Source of the DNA: a bacterium EF100-94H03 bin56
GTDB taxonomy: Bacteria; Pseudomonadota; Alphaproteobacteria; SP197
DNA: 64,000 bases
NCBI GenBank assembly: GCA_002238685.1
Contig: MPMV01000019.1
Coordinates: forward strand, 1-64,000
Direction: 5' to 3'
The notes beneath the pieces were generated by a model that made no database searches, was not told the DNA's origin, and was given only the letters and a program-made list of their open reading frames with translations. Below are positions 13,721 to 21,493 of the stretch, one piece after another (the first letter of the stretch is position 1; each line of letters begins with the position of its first letter). The position numbers and the translations under genes were made by a program.

Positions 13721-15538
13721 TCAGCCGTCCGAATAGACTATCTTCATGCGCTTTTCCGAAAGTTGTCTGGTGTCCGGGGAACCCTGGCCGCGACGCCCCT
13801 GGCGTTCGGCGTCGAAGTCAATGATCCGGATTGCGCCTGGCTGAGGTCGCTCTTGCCTGCGCGGCGCTTCCCGCTCCGACTCCGGTGCGGGATTCCCAGA
13901 CATGTCGGATGGCCCCGATGCCGCACCCGCGGCGAGCCGGGCGCCACGGCCGGAGGTCTGGCCGAACATGGCCTCAAGGAGGCGTGCCGGCTCAATGTCG
14001 TCGCCAGCGAATGCGTCGAAGATCTCGCCATGACGGAACACGATCACGCGCGCGCAAAGGCCGATGAATTCCTCAAGTTCGCTCGACATGAAGACGACGG
14101 ATTCGCCTCGGGCGGCAAAGTCGCGCAGGTGGTCGTAAAGTTCGCGTTTTGCCTCGACGTCGATGCCGCGTGCCGGATCGTTGAGCACAAGGATTCTCGG
14201 GTTGAGAGCCATTGCGCGACCGATCAGCACCTTCTGCTGATTGCCTCCCGACAGCGACGTGACCTTGTCGGACGCCAAACCGATCTTGATGGACAGCTTC
14301 TGGCGCCAGTTCTCGAACACGCTGGCAAGAGATGACCAATCGATGATGTTGCCGAGGCGCGTCTTCAGTTCCTTGGGATAGAGCGCGATCGTGAGGTTCT
14401 CGAAAATCGAGAGGTTGGGGAAGATCCCCTCCCTCTTGCGGTCGCCCGAGACATAGACGACACGAAATTGATCGGCGTCCTCAAGCCCGTGAAGCTCGGC
14501 CAGACGACCGGAGCCCCTGCGCACCAGCGGTACGCCTTCGAGTGCGGGCTGGACGCCAGCGAGCACACGCACGAACTCATCCTGGCCCTGTCCGTCGAGG
14601 CCGGCGACGCCCACCACCTCGCCACGGTGGAGATCGAAGTCGATACCCTTGCTGCCCTCCCAAACCTTGAGTCCACGTACACTCATCACGGTGTCGTCGC
14701 GGGCCGGCAGCACGGACAGGGTGTCCTCGCTCTCGGTGGACTGGCTCCTTCCGGTCATCAGGCCCAGAAGATTCTGTTCGGTCACTTCTTCCTTGGCAAG
14801 AACCCCGACATCGCGGCCGTCACGCAGAACCGTCGCGCGGTCGGAAATGCGAATCAGCTCGGCAATGCGATGAGTCACGATGAGTACGGCGGTACCCTTG
14901 TCGCGCAGCTCGCGCATCTTTTCGAACAGCTTCTCGGTCGAATCGAAATCAAGGGCTGCAGAGGATTCGTCGAGGATCAGGACCCGGGGCTCCTGAATCA
15001 ATGCACGGCCGATGGTGATCCACTGCTTGATCGACAGCGAAAGGCCACCAACGGGCTCGTCAGGATCGACATCGACCCCGCTGAGGTCACGCATCAAGGC
15101 CTCGCTTCGCTCATGCTTTTCGCGGAGCGACAGGGATTTGGACCAGAGGCCGTCGGCACCGACAAACAGATTGTCGAGCACCGTGAGGTGGTCAGCCACC
15201 AGGATCTCCTGGAAGACCGTCGCGATGCCGGCCAGACGAGCTTCGCGCGGGCTGCCGGGCGCATGTCCCAGAATCGATACCTGGCCGCTGTCAATGGGAA
15301 GGACGCCCGAAATGACCTTGGCCAAGGTCGACTTGCCGCAACCGTTGCCGCCCACGATGGCATGAATTTCGCCGCATCGCGCACTGAAGGAAACACCGTC
15401 GAGCGCACGCGTGACGCCGAACGTCTTGTGGACATTGGTAATGACAATGTCCGCACCAACGAAAGCCGGCGCCGCCGACACCTGGTCGGCGGCGCCCGGG
15501 AAACCCTGTTCGGGGCTCACGGTTTCTTCGGAAGGCAT
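13721..15538 (-). CDS. Double-domain sugar ABC importer ATPase with motif-bearing tail
   Basis: A 605-residue RbsA/MglA-like protein with two nucleotide-binding domains. Domain 1 has Walker A GGNGCGKST (63-71) and Walker B VLILDESSAALD. Its signature is degenerate, reading LSLSIKQW instead of the usual LSVGQQQ. Domain 2 has the degenerate P-loop GLDGQGQDEF that is normal for this family, an intact LSGGNQQK signature, and ILVLNDPARGID. Usual family length is about 500. The extra parts are some 28 residues at the N-terminus and a Pro/Arg/Glu-rich tail after about residue 530, which contains IRIIDFDAER (570-579) and ends KRMKIVYSDG. That tail matches the repeat unit of the next gene. It energises import through the two permeases downstream. 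It lies 42 bp after the binding-protein gene. Confidence 0.92.
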   Translation of the reverse strand: MPSEETVSPEQGFPGAADQVSAAPAFVGADIVITNVHKTFGVTRALDGVSFSARCGEIHAIVGGNGCGKSTLAKVISGVLPIDSGQVSILGHAPGSPREARLAGIATVFQEILVADHLTVLDNLFVGADGLWSKSLSLREKHERSEALMRDLSGVDVDPDEPVGGLSLSIKQWITIGRALIQEPRVLILDESSAALDFDSTEKLFEKMRELRDKGTAVLIVTHRIAELIRISDRATVLRDGRDVGVLAKEEVTEQNLLGLMTGRSQSTESEDTLSVLPARDDTVMSVRGLKVWEGSKGIDFDLHRGEVVGVAGLDGQGQDEFVRVLAGVQPALEGVPLVRRGSGRLAELHGLEDADQFRVVYVSGDRKREGIFPNLSIFENLTIALYPKELKTRLGNIIDWSSLASVFENWRQKLSIKIGLASDKVTSLSGGNQQKVLIGRAMALNPRILVLNDPARGIDVEAKRELYDHLRDFAARGESVVFMSSELEEFIGLCARVIVFRHGEIFDAFAGDDIEPARLLEAMFGQTSGRGARLAAGAASGPSDMSGNPAPESEREAPRRQERPQPGAIRIIDFDAERQGRRGQGSPDTRQLSEKRMKIVYSDG

Positions 15539-15580
15539 CAGCGATCCGGAGTCAAACGGCTTCAGTCGAAACCGGCCCGG

Positions 15581-16753
15581 TCAGGGCTGGTACTGGGTCG
15601 GATCTGCGGGACGCACGAAGAACTGGTCGAGATAGTCTTCGGCACCCCAGGCTGCGGGCCCGACCTCAAGCCACAGCTGGGAGTTCTCGTCGCAGTTCGC
15701 GTCGAGGACACCCTCGAGATCCGCATAGGTGAACTCGAAGGGATCCACGAGGATTGACTGGATCCTCGGGCCCTGGCCCTGAAGCGTCCGCATCATGATG
15801 TTCCAGATCAGCTCGAAATCGTCACCAGGAGGCCAGACCTGGAAGGTCGTGCTGATGTAGTCAGGATTCTTGCGCCAGTAGCAAAGGGCGCCGAGCTCGC
15901 CGCCAATCGCCACGGGAGCCATTTCCCGGCCCGACTGCTGCAAGGCCCGCAGCACGCCCATTTCCGCAGCCGACTGCACGACGATGCCGTCAAGCTGGCC
16001 GGGATTGGTGGCAAGCCACTTCTGAACCTCGCCCTGGGCAACCTGGTCCGTCCACATGCCCGCTATCTCGCCGACAATGTTGATGTCCGGATATGCCTCG
16101 AGACCGAGCAGGACACCACGGTGCTGCGAGTCCGAACCGGATGTGCCAGGAATGCCCTCGACCACGAGGATGTTCCCCTCACCGCCAACCTCCTGGGCCA
16201 TCCATTCGCCGATCTCGAAGCCGGCCAACTGGTAGTTCACCGACGAGTTCACAGCATAGGGCGACGTCAGATAGCCGGTGAACGAGAAGGTCGGCACACC
16301 TCGTTCATAGGCATACTTCACCGTGGCATTGAGTGCTGTCGGATTCGAGCAGCAGACGATGATCGCGTCCACGCCCTGATCAACAAGCTGACGCATCTGC
16401 TGGATCTGCACCGAATCGTTCAGGTTGGACTGGGTGACAAAGACGTCGTCCACCAGGCCCAACTCCTGCCACTTGGGCAGAATGCTCTGGATCAGCCGAT
16501 CCATCACGGCCGCACGCCAGGTGTTGCCGGCATAGGAACTGGCGTAGCCGATCGTCCAGGGCGGCTCGCTCGGCGACTTCCAGTCACGGTAGATACTTGC
16601 CTCGATCGGCTGGGCCGGATCAATCATCTCCGAGTTGTAGGTCCGGGCGACGATCTCTTCCGTCAACTCGTCGAGACCGTCCGCCAGCGCGGCACCCGTC
16701 CCGACACACAGACTGACGGCCACTGCGGCCGCGGCTCTCGTTAGCTGTCTCAT
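15581..16753 (-). CDS. Periplasmic sugar-type ABC substrate-binding protein
   Basis: A 390-residue exported protein. A Sec signal peptide is seen at residues 1-24 (RQLTRAAAAVAVSLCVGTG, then ALADG). The mature part is a type I periplasmic binding fold of the ribose/xylose class, with IGYASSYAGNTWRAAVMDRL, QQMRQLVDQGVDAIIVCCSNP and GFEIGEWMAQEVGGEGNILVVEGIPG. It is the first gene of the importer run, and GGGAG lies before its ATG. An open frame continues upstream to 18094, but that extension covers the divergent regulator and has no signal peptide at its start, so it is rejected. The ligand is not readable from the sequence. The divergent LacI protein and the lactonase-type enzymes nearby suggest a sugar acid, polyol or lactone. 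Confidence 0.93.
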   Translation of the reverse strand: MRQLTRAAAAVAVSLCVGTGAALADGLDELTEEIVARTYNSEMIDPAQPIEASIYRDWKSPSEPPWTIGYASSYAGNTWRAAVMDRLIQSILPKWQELGLVDDVFVTQSNLNDSVQIQQMRQLVDQGVDAIIVCCSNPTALNATVKYAYERGVPTFSFTGYLTSPYAVNSSVNYQLAGFEIGEWMAQEVGGEGNILVVEGIPGTSGSDSQHRGVLLGLEAYPDINIVGEIAGMWTDQVAQGEVQKWLATNPGQLDGIVVQSAAEMGVLRALQQSGREMAPVAIGGELGALCYWRKNPDYISTTFQVWPPGDDFELIWNIMMRTLQGQGPRIQSILVDPFEFTYADLEGVLDANCDENSQLWLEVGPAAWGAEDYLDQFFVRPADPTQYQP

Positions 16754-16889
16754 TAGCTTAGCTCCCAATGTGTATGAACTGAACCTGGACCATTCAACCG
16801 CGCCTGCCCGTCTGTCATGAGGCACGAGACCCCGCAGAATCGGCAGGCGACAAGCCTTAGGCCCTGCTCGCCAAGAATTGAGCCTAGAT

Positions 16890-16919
16890 TGGATACAATG
16901 GCAATGCAAACCTTTGCAA
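16890..16919 (-). promoter_or_regulatory. Candidate sigma-70 promoter of the importer/rhodopsin operon
   Basis: On the minus strand a -35-like TTGCAA (16914-16919) and a -10-like TATCCA (16890-16895) are 18 bp apart. Operator O1 covers the -35 end and part of the spacer, which is where a repressor would block polymerase. Neither box is a perfect match, so this is a moderate call. The implied untranslated leader is about 130 nt. Confidence 0.45.
16905..16918. promoter_or_regulatory. LacI-family operator O1
   Basis: TGCAAACCTTTGCA is an inverted repeat of perfect 6 bp half-sites TGCAAA/TTTGCA around a 2 bp centre, the usual shape of a LacI/GalR-family operator. Its centre is 32 bp from that of O2. 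Confidence 0.75.
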
Positions 16920-16936
16920 CACGCTTCCAGGCGCCT

Positions 16937-16950
16937 TGCAAAGGTTTGCA
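16937..16950. promoter_or_regulatory. LacI-family operator O2
   Basis: TGCAAAGGTTTGCA has the same half-sites as O1. O2 is the exact reverse complement of O1, and with one flanking base each the two form a perfect 15 bp inverted repeat with a 16 bp spacer. The 32 bp centre spacing, about three helical turns, puts both dimers on the same DNA face. Confidence 0.75.
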
Positions 16951-17074
16951 GTGCGGAATACGCTCGAACAAATCTGATTCGTTTCGGCGAGTCGTGTTCC
17001 CAAGAATCCGCAGCGGAAGGGATGTTGACACGATGAGCAGGGTTACCGGGGAACGCTGATCGGGTCTGGGGGCG

Positions 17075-18127
17075 ATGGACAACACTGGAAGACCGAAGTC
17101 CGCAGGCAGGACGGTAGCAGCACGTCACATCGCCGAGGAACTCGGTGTGTCGATCTCGACGGTCTCGCGAGCGTTCTCGCCCGACTCGCAGATCGCCCCG
17201 AACACGCGCGATCGAATCCTCGCACGCGCCAAGGCGATGGGATATCAGCCCAACCCTTTCGCCCGAAGCCTGATCACCCAGAGGACCCGCATCGTCAGCA
17301 TCTTCATCTCGGACGTCTTCAACCCGTTCTTTCCGGAAGTCATGGCGATCCTGACCGGCGAACTGCAAAAGCACGGCCTGCGCGTCATGCTGTTCCACGT
17401 CCCCGAGGGAAAGACCACCGACGAGGTGCTGCCAGAGGGCATGCTGTATCAGCCCGAGTACATCATCCTCATGACCGCGACGGTCTCGTTCCAGCGCACC
17501 ATGGCGACGATCGACACCGGAACCCACCTGATCTTTTTCAACCGCTATGTTCCTGAAACCGATACCTTTGCGATAACCTGCGACAACAAGCGGGGTGGCC
17601 GAGACATCGCCGAGTTCCTGATCGAGACTGGCCACCACAACATGGCATACATCGCTGGCACGCCCGACGCGACGACCTCGATCGACCGCGGCCACGGCTT
17701 CGTCGAGCGCTGCGCGGAGGCGGGCCTCACGATCGTCAGAGACAACCTTCCCGAGGTGTTCTCCTACGAGGACGGATATGCCGCGGCCTGCCGCCTGATT
17801 CGCGCCGTTCCCGATCTGGACGCAATTTTCTGCGCCAACGACATCGTCGCCTTCGGCACAGTTGATGCACTGCGTCACGGGATGAAGCGCGATGTGCCCC
17901 GCGACATCTCCGTCGTCGGTTTCGATGACGTTGCCATGGCTGGCTGGCCATCCCATGCGCTGACGACCTATCGTCATCCCATGAGGCGAATGGCGGCCGA
18001 GACCGTACGGTTGATCCGCGAAATCGACGACAATCCCGACATGGCACCCGTACACCGCTCGATTACGGGCGAGATGGTCCCGCGCAACACCCATCGCGAC
18101 CGACGGGCGGGGGCGATGGTCCGGTGA
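17075..18127 (+). CDS. LacI-family transcriptional regulator
   Basis: A 350-residue LacI/GalR-type repressor. The N-terminal helix-turn-helix reads VAARHIAEELGVSISTVSRAF (about residues 13-33), followed by the hinge helix region GYQPNPFARSLITQRT. The rest is a periplasmic-binding-protein-like effector domain with IAGTPDATTSIDRGHGF, CANDIVAFGTVDALRH and SVVGFDDVAMAGWPSHALTT, all typical. It is divergent from the importer operon, and two palindromic operators lie between them. It is also the first gene of the plus-strand operon with a symporter and a lactonase. The next gene starts inside its stop codon (GTGA overlap). The effector is most likely the substrate of these two operons or a hydrolysis product. 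Confidence 0.93.
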   Translation: MDNTGRPKSAGRTVAARHIAEELGVSISTVSRAFSPDSQIAPNTRDRILARAKAMGYQPNPFARSLITQRTRIVSIFISDVFNPFFPEVMAILTGELQKHGLRVMLFHVPEGKTTDEVLPEGMLYQPEYIILMTATVSFQRTMATIDTGTHLIFFNRYVPETDTFAITCDNKRGGRDIAEFLIETGHHNMAYIAGTPDATTSIDRGHGFVERCAEAGLTIVRDNLPEVFSYEDGYAAACRLIRAVPDLDAIFCANDIVAFGTVDALRHGMKRDVPRDISVVGFDDVAMAGWPSHALTTYRHPMRRMAAETVRLIREIDDNPDMAPVHRSITGEMVPRNTHRDRRAGAMVR

Positions 18128-20154
18128 CTGACGGCAGCCTTTACGGGTCGAAGCTGCTCTGGCTTGGCCTGTTCGCCGTACTCTATTGGGGCTATTGCAT
18201 CTTCTGGGGTGTCAGAGGCGCGCGTGAAGCAACGACTGCCAGCGCCTATTTTGTCGCCGGACGCAGTCTCAACACCTGGGTTTTCGTCATGGCGGCCACC
18301 GCGACTTCGTTCGCCGGGTGGCTCTTCATCGGCGGTCCGGCACTGGTCTTGCGCGACGGTCTTCAGGCAAGCTACATCGCCTTCGCTGCTGTTGTCGTCC
18401 CATTGACGGGGGTGATGTTCCTCAAGCGGCAGTGGCTACTCGGCAAGCGTTTCGGTTTCGTCACGCCGGGCGAGATGTTCGCGGCCTACTACGGCTCCGA
18501 TATCATCCGTGTGTTCACTGTCATCGTCGCCCTGCTGTTCGCCGTCCCGTTTCTTGGCATGCTTTTTGGCTTTGCAGGGGACCTCGTCAACCTCGTGACC
18601 GGCGGCCTGCTTTCGCGCGACCTGGCAATGTGGACGCTGGCCGTGGTCCTGGTCATCTACGTGACGCTGGGCGGACTCAGGGCCGTGGCGTATGTCACGA
18701 CGCTGCAAACCCTGCTGATCGCTGTCGGTGTCACCGCCCTGGGACTTGTGACGCTTGATCTTGCGGGCGGATTCGACCCGCTTAACAGGGCTTTGGCTGT
18801 GATCGCAGGCACACCGACAGGAACCTGGGGAACGACGCTGGGCTACGGCGGTGGCGACTTCAACGGGTTGTTCGCGACGCCCGGCGTGGTGCAATGGACC
18901 GATGGGCTCAACAAGGAGGTGCCCCAAGGGGGGCCCTGGACCGGTCTCATGGTGATGAGCTTCATGGTCGCCCTGATGGGTATCCAGGCATCGCCGGCGT
19001 TCTCCATGTGGGCCTTCGCCAGCCGGGACCCCGGCGCCTTCGCACCGCAGCAGGTCTGGGCGTCGGCCTGCGCGGCGGGTGTGCTCCTCTTCGTTTTCGT
19101 CACTCTGCAGGGCCTCGGCGGACTGTTGCTGGGCGCGAGTCCGGAGGTCAACGCCGCGGGCCTGGAACTCAAGCGGGTTCTTCCGCCACTTGGCAACGGC
19201 GAGGAGGGTCGCCTGGTCGCGAACCTGATCGGCCTTGTCGGCACCTCGGCTCCCTGGCTCCTCGGCATCGTGACCGTATGCATGATCGCTGCAATCAAGG
19301 CCGCGGGCGGCGCCTACATGACGAGTGCCGGCGCTCTCGTCACCCGTGACCTCTACATGCGCTTCTTCAATCCCCATGCCGACGACCGACTTCAGAAACG
19401 CTTCGCCCGGGTGGCGACCCTGCTGGCCACGGTCGCCGCGCTTCTCATGGCAACGCTTGAGCGCGACGGCATGGTCGTGCTCGGCGGGCTGGCCCTGGCG
19501 CTGGCCGTCCAGCTCTGGCCCGCGCTGCTGGGCGTCGCATGGGTCCGCTGGTTCACCCGGCAAGGCGTGGCGGCCGGCATTGTGGTGGGCTCCATTGTCG
19601 TTGTGCTGACCGATCCACTGGGCCAGGCGCTCACCCGCGGCACGCTGCCCTGGGGTCAGTGGCCCTGGACCATCCATGCGGCAGCCTGGGGCCTCGTCGC
19701 GAATTTTCTTGTCTGCATTCTTGGCTCGGTCCTGACACGCGATGATGAAGGGGCTGAGGGCCGCTACCGCATTCACCGCTTCCTGGCCGAGTACGCCGGC
19801 CTCTCCGCACGCAAGCGGCGCTTCGCCACCTTCGCCTGGATCGCGGCGATGATCTGGTTGTTCTTCGCGGTCGGGCCATGCATCGTCCTTGGCAATTATC
19901 TGTTTGGCGCACCGGACATGGGCTACGAGGGCTGGGATTTCAGGATGCCCTCGATCTGGGCCTGGCAGTTCCTGTGGTGGGGTTTGGGCGTTCTCCTGAT
20001 ATGGCTTCTCGCGTACAAGATGGAGCTCGCAACCTCGACGTCCAGGGAGGTTGTTGCGCTCACCGAGGACATTGCAGCAAGCGGTGGGATTCCCCGCGCC
20101 TCGGACGGGACGGACACTATGACGACAAGCGGAGGGCGCCATGGACCCGCGTGA
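18124..20154 (+). CDS. Sodium:solute symporter family transporter
   Basis: A 676-residue polytopic membrane protein of the SSS family, with 12 or more hydrophobic segments. The early part YFVAGRSLNTWVFVMAATATSFAGW matches the family N-terminus, where unwound TM1 binds substrate and Na+. Later YVTLGGLRAVAYVTTLQT and AAIKAAGGAYMTSAGALVTRDLY match the conserved TM5 and TM8 regions with the small Ser/Thr residues that line the Na2 site. It is longer than usual (about 500-550) because of C-terminal helices. It starts with GTG overlapping the lacI stop by 4 bp and overlaps the lactonase gene by 14 bp, so the three genes are translationally coupled. The solute is unknown. Sharing the regulon with an ABC importer implies two uptake routes for related compounds. 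Confidence 0.9.
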   Translation: MTDGSLYGSKLLWLGLFAVLYWGYCIFWGVRGAREATTASAYFVAGRSLNTWVFVMAATATSFAGWLFIGGPALVLRDGLQASYIAFAAVVVPLTGVMFLKRQWLLGKRFGFVTPGEMFAAYYGSDIIRVFTVIVALLFAVPFLGMLFGFAGDLVNLVTGGLLSRDLAMWTLAVVLVIYVTLGGLRAVAYVTTLQTLLIAVGVTALGLVTLDLAGGFDPLNRALAVIAGTPTGTWGTTLGYGGGDFNGLFATPGVVQWTDGLNKEVPQGGPWTGLMVMSFMVALMGIQASPAFSMWAFASRDPGAFAPQQVWASACAAGVLLFVFVTLQGLGGLLLGASPEVNAAGLELKRVLPPLGNGEEGRLVANLIGLVGTSAPWLLGIVTVCMIAAIKAAGGAYMTSAGALVTRDLYMRFFNPHADDRLQKRFARVATLLATVAALLMATLERDGMVVLGGLALALAVQLWPALLGVAWVRWFTRQGVAAGIVVGSIVVVLTDPLGQALTRGTLPWGQWPWTIHAAAWGLVANFLVCILGSVLTRDDEGAEGRYRIHRFLAEYAGLSARKRRFATFAWIAAMIWLFFAVGPCIVLGNYLFGAPDMGYEGWDFRMPSIWAWQFLWWGLGVLLIWLLAYKMELATSTSREVVALTEDIAASGGIPRASDGTDTMTTSGGRHGPA

Positions 20155-21007
20155 GAGCAAGCTCGCCATGGAGCGCAACCAGGCCTGGTGGGAGACGCTG
20201 AAGGGGGCTCGCTCGACCGCAATCGCACGTTCGTCGGGTCGTTCGTCCACCGTCAAACTCTATGCCATGACCTGCGGCTGGCTCAGCGCCGATGTCTCAT
20301 CGATGCTTGCACGCGAGTCAGGTCGGATCCGCTTTCCGGTCCCGGCCTACCTGATCCAGCACCCCAAAGGCCATGTTCTGTTCGACACTGGTCTGCATCC
20401 CGCGAGCGGACATGACCCACACGGCCGTGTCGGGGTTCTGGCGAATTTCTTCGATATCCATTTCCGTCCCGGCGAAGACATCGCCTCGCGCCTCAATCAG
20501 CTCGAGATCGACCCCAAGAAGATTGCGTACGTCGTGAACAGCCACCTGCATTTCGACCATTCCGGCGGCAACGAACTCATTCCCAACGCCAAGGTCATCA
20601 TCCAGCAGAAGGAGTGGGAGGCGGGCCATACGCCTGAACTCATGGAAGCCAACGCCTACAACCTGCAGGACTACGACCATGGTCACCTGGTCCACCAGGT
20701 CCACGGTGAGCATGACGTCTTCGGCGATGGCTCTGTGGTGACGATCCCTACCTTCGGGCACACCCCCGGTCACCAGTCACTCCTGGTTCGCCTGGAAGCG
20801 GGTGATATCGTGCTTGCGGCGGACGCCTGCTACTTCCGTCGGACGCTCGAGGAACTTCACCTGCCAAAGCTGGTCCACGACCGCTCGCAGATGCTGGACT
20901 CGCTGCTGCTTCTGCGCCGCATGCGAGCCAGGGGCGCCCGCATATTCTACGGTCACGATCCTGATTTCTGGAAGGAGGTGCCCCAGGCGCCAATGGAGGT
21001 CCTCTGA
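20141..21007 (+). CDS. Metallo-beta-lactamase-fold hydrolase, lactonase (AttM/BlcC)-like
   Basis: A 288-residue MBL-fold enzyme. The dinuclear zinc motif SHLHFDHSGG lies near residue 132, the later His in TFGHTPGH near residue 210, the bridging Asp in LAADACYF near residue 227, and the last ligand in FYGHDPDFW near residue 273. This layout and the N-terminal LYAMTCGWLSAD, VPAYLIQHPKGHVLFDTGLHP are those of N-acyl-homoserine-lactone and gamma-butyrolactone hydrolases. It overlaps the symporter gene and is presumably cytoplasmic. In this setting a role in opening an imported lactone is as likely as quorum quenching. The 3' quarter of the gene is duplicated in decayed form at 21955-22203. Confidence 0.9.
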   Translation: MDPRESKLAMERNQAWWETLKGARSTAIARSSGRSSTVKLYAMTCGWLSADVSSMLARESGRIRFPVPAYLIQHPKGHVLFDTGLHPASGHDPHGRVGVLANFFDIHFRPGEDIASRLNQLEIDPKKIAYVVNSHLHFDHSGGNELIPNAKVIIQQKEWEAGHTPELMEANAYNLQDYDHGHLVHQVHGEHDVFGDGSVVTIPTFGHTPGHQSLLVRLEAGDIVLAADACYFRRTLEELHLPKLVHDRSQMLDSLLLLRRMRARGARIFYGHDPDFWKEVPQAPMEVL

Positions 21008-21060
21008 GCATCCATCGGACGGCCAGTCCGCGCAGGAGACATCACTTGCTCAAGGACATG
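20801..21060 (+). repeat. Direct repeat R3, copy A (lactonase 3' end)
   Basis: About 260 bp from codon 221 of the lactonase gene to about 50 bp past its stop. It matches 21955-22203 in the same orientation. Long identical runs such as CGTCGGACGCTCGAGGAA and GATCCTGATTTCTGGAAG are shared. Copy A carries the intact gene. Confidence 0.92.
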
Positions 21061-21091
21061 GCGGGCGTCCCGCGTATCCCGTCGAGATTGT

Positions 21092-21417
21092 GAACCCTGA
21101 CAACACGCTGCCACGCGACAAAGATCCACCGGAGTGAAGTCCCGTCACGACAGGTCGGCACGCGCCTGCCAGCGACACAGGAAACCCGCGCCGATCCGAC
21201 AATGAACGACTGGGCCATTCTGCAATCGATCCTGGTCATCCGGCCCGCGATGGGCTGCGTTCTGCCCGTAGGCCGTCGCTCCGGGGGGCGCGGAACGAGA
21301 TCGATGGGACGGTGGGAGGGCTGATCGCGGCGTCATCCTGGCCGTTTCAAGGCCTGATCAACCGGCGTTGCGGAACGCGTCGAGAGCCTCGGTCTCGGCA
21401 GCACGGGTTCTGGCGAT
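21092..21417. repeat. Direct repeat R2, copy A (oxidoreductase 3' flank)
   Basis: About 325 bp matching 24238-24582 with several indels. Shared runs include CTGCCAGCGACAC, CAATGAACGACTGGGCC and GCTGCGTTCTGCCCG. In the second copy this is the region downstream of, and including the end of, the indolepyruvate oxidoreductase gene. Here only its last codons remain. It begins about 30 bp after R3 copy A. Confidence 0.9.
21358..21417 (-). pseudogene. 3' remnant of an indolepyruvate oxidoreductase gene
   Basis: Twenty minus-strand codons read IARTRAAETEALDAFRNAG-stop. The intact enzyme at 24481 ends IARARAQEAEALTAFRSA plus 16 more residues. The remnant lacks about 42 bp near the stop and has nothing of the gene upstream. 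Confidence 0.85.
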
Positions 21418-21493
21418 ACCGCCGGCAGCCTGGGACCCGGTCCGCGCTACCTTCCGGGGGATTCCCCCCAAGGATCTCGAAGCCCGGAATTGA
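21413..21493 (+). pseudogene. 3' remnant of soxR
   Basis: In the soxR frame it reads GDTAGSLGPGPRYLPGDSP, then one extra C shifts the frame before KDLEARN-stop. The intact SoxR ends GDAAGSLGPGPRFLLGDSPKDLEVRN. The cluster-binding cysteines and everything before them are missing. Confidence 0.85.

Larger units (their letters stand above)
16754..17074. promoter_or_regulatory. Divergent control region between importer and lacI operons
   Basis: A 321 bp gap without a gene. It is more AT-rich than its surroundings and holds two LacI-type operators and at least one plausible promoter, each listed separately. The remainder (16754-16889 and 16951-17074) shows no other feature that I can support. Confidence 0.8.

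Noticed and set aside
8885-16753. Retinal or carotenoid biosynthesis genes (blh, crt) with the rhodopsin
   Set aside because: I looked for a beta-carotene cleavage enzyme or crt-type proteins in all frames near the rhodopsin and found none. If present they lie outside this window.
16754-18094. N-terminal extension of the binding-protein frame to 837 codons
   Set aside because: The signal peptide and ribosome site lie at 16753. The extension is antisense to lacI and crosses the operator region.
18436-20256. Minus-strand frame of 606 codons opposite the symporter
   Set aside because: It is a shadow of the symporter gene with low-complexity, charged composition and no family match.
20141-21007. 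Firm assignment of the MBL-fold enzyme as a quorum-quenching AHL lactonase
   Set aside because: The zinc motif and layout fit, but no luxI/luxR genes are near, and the operon context favours a catabolic lactone substrate. Only the lactonase-like call is kept.
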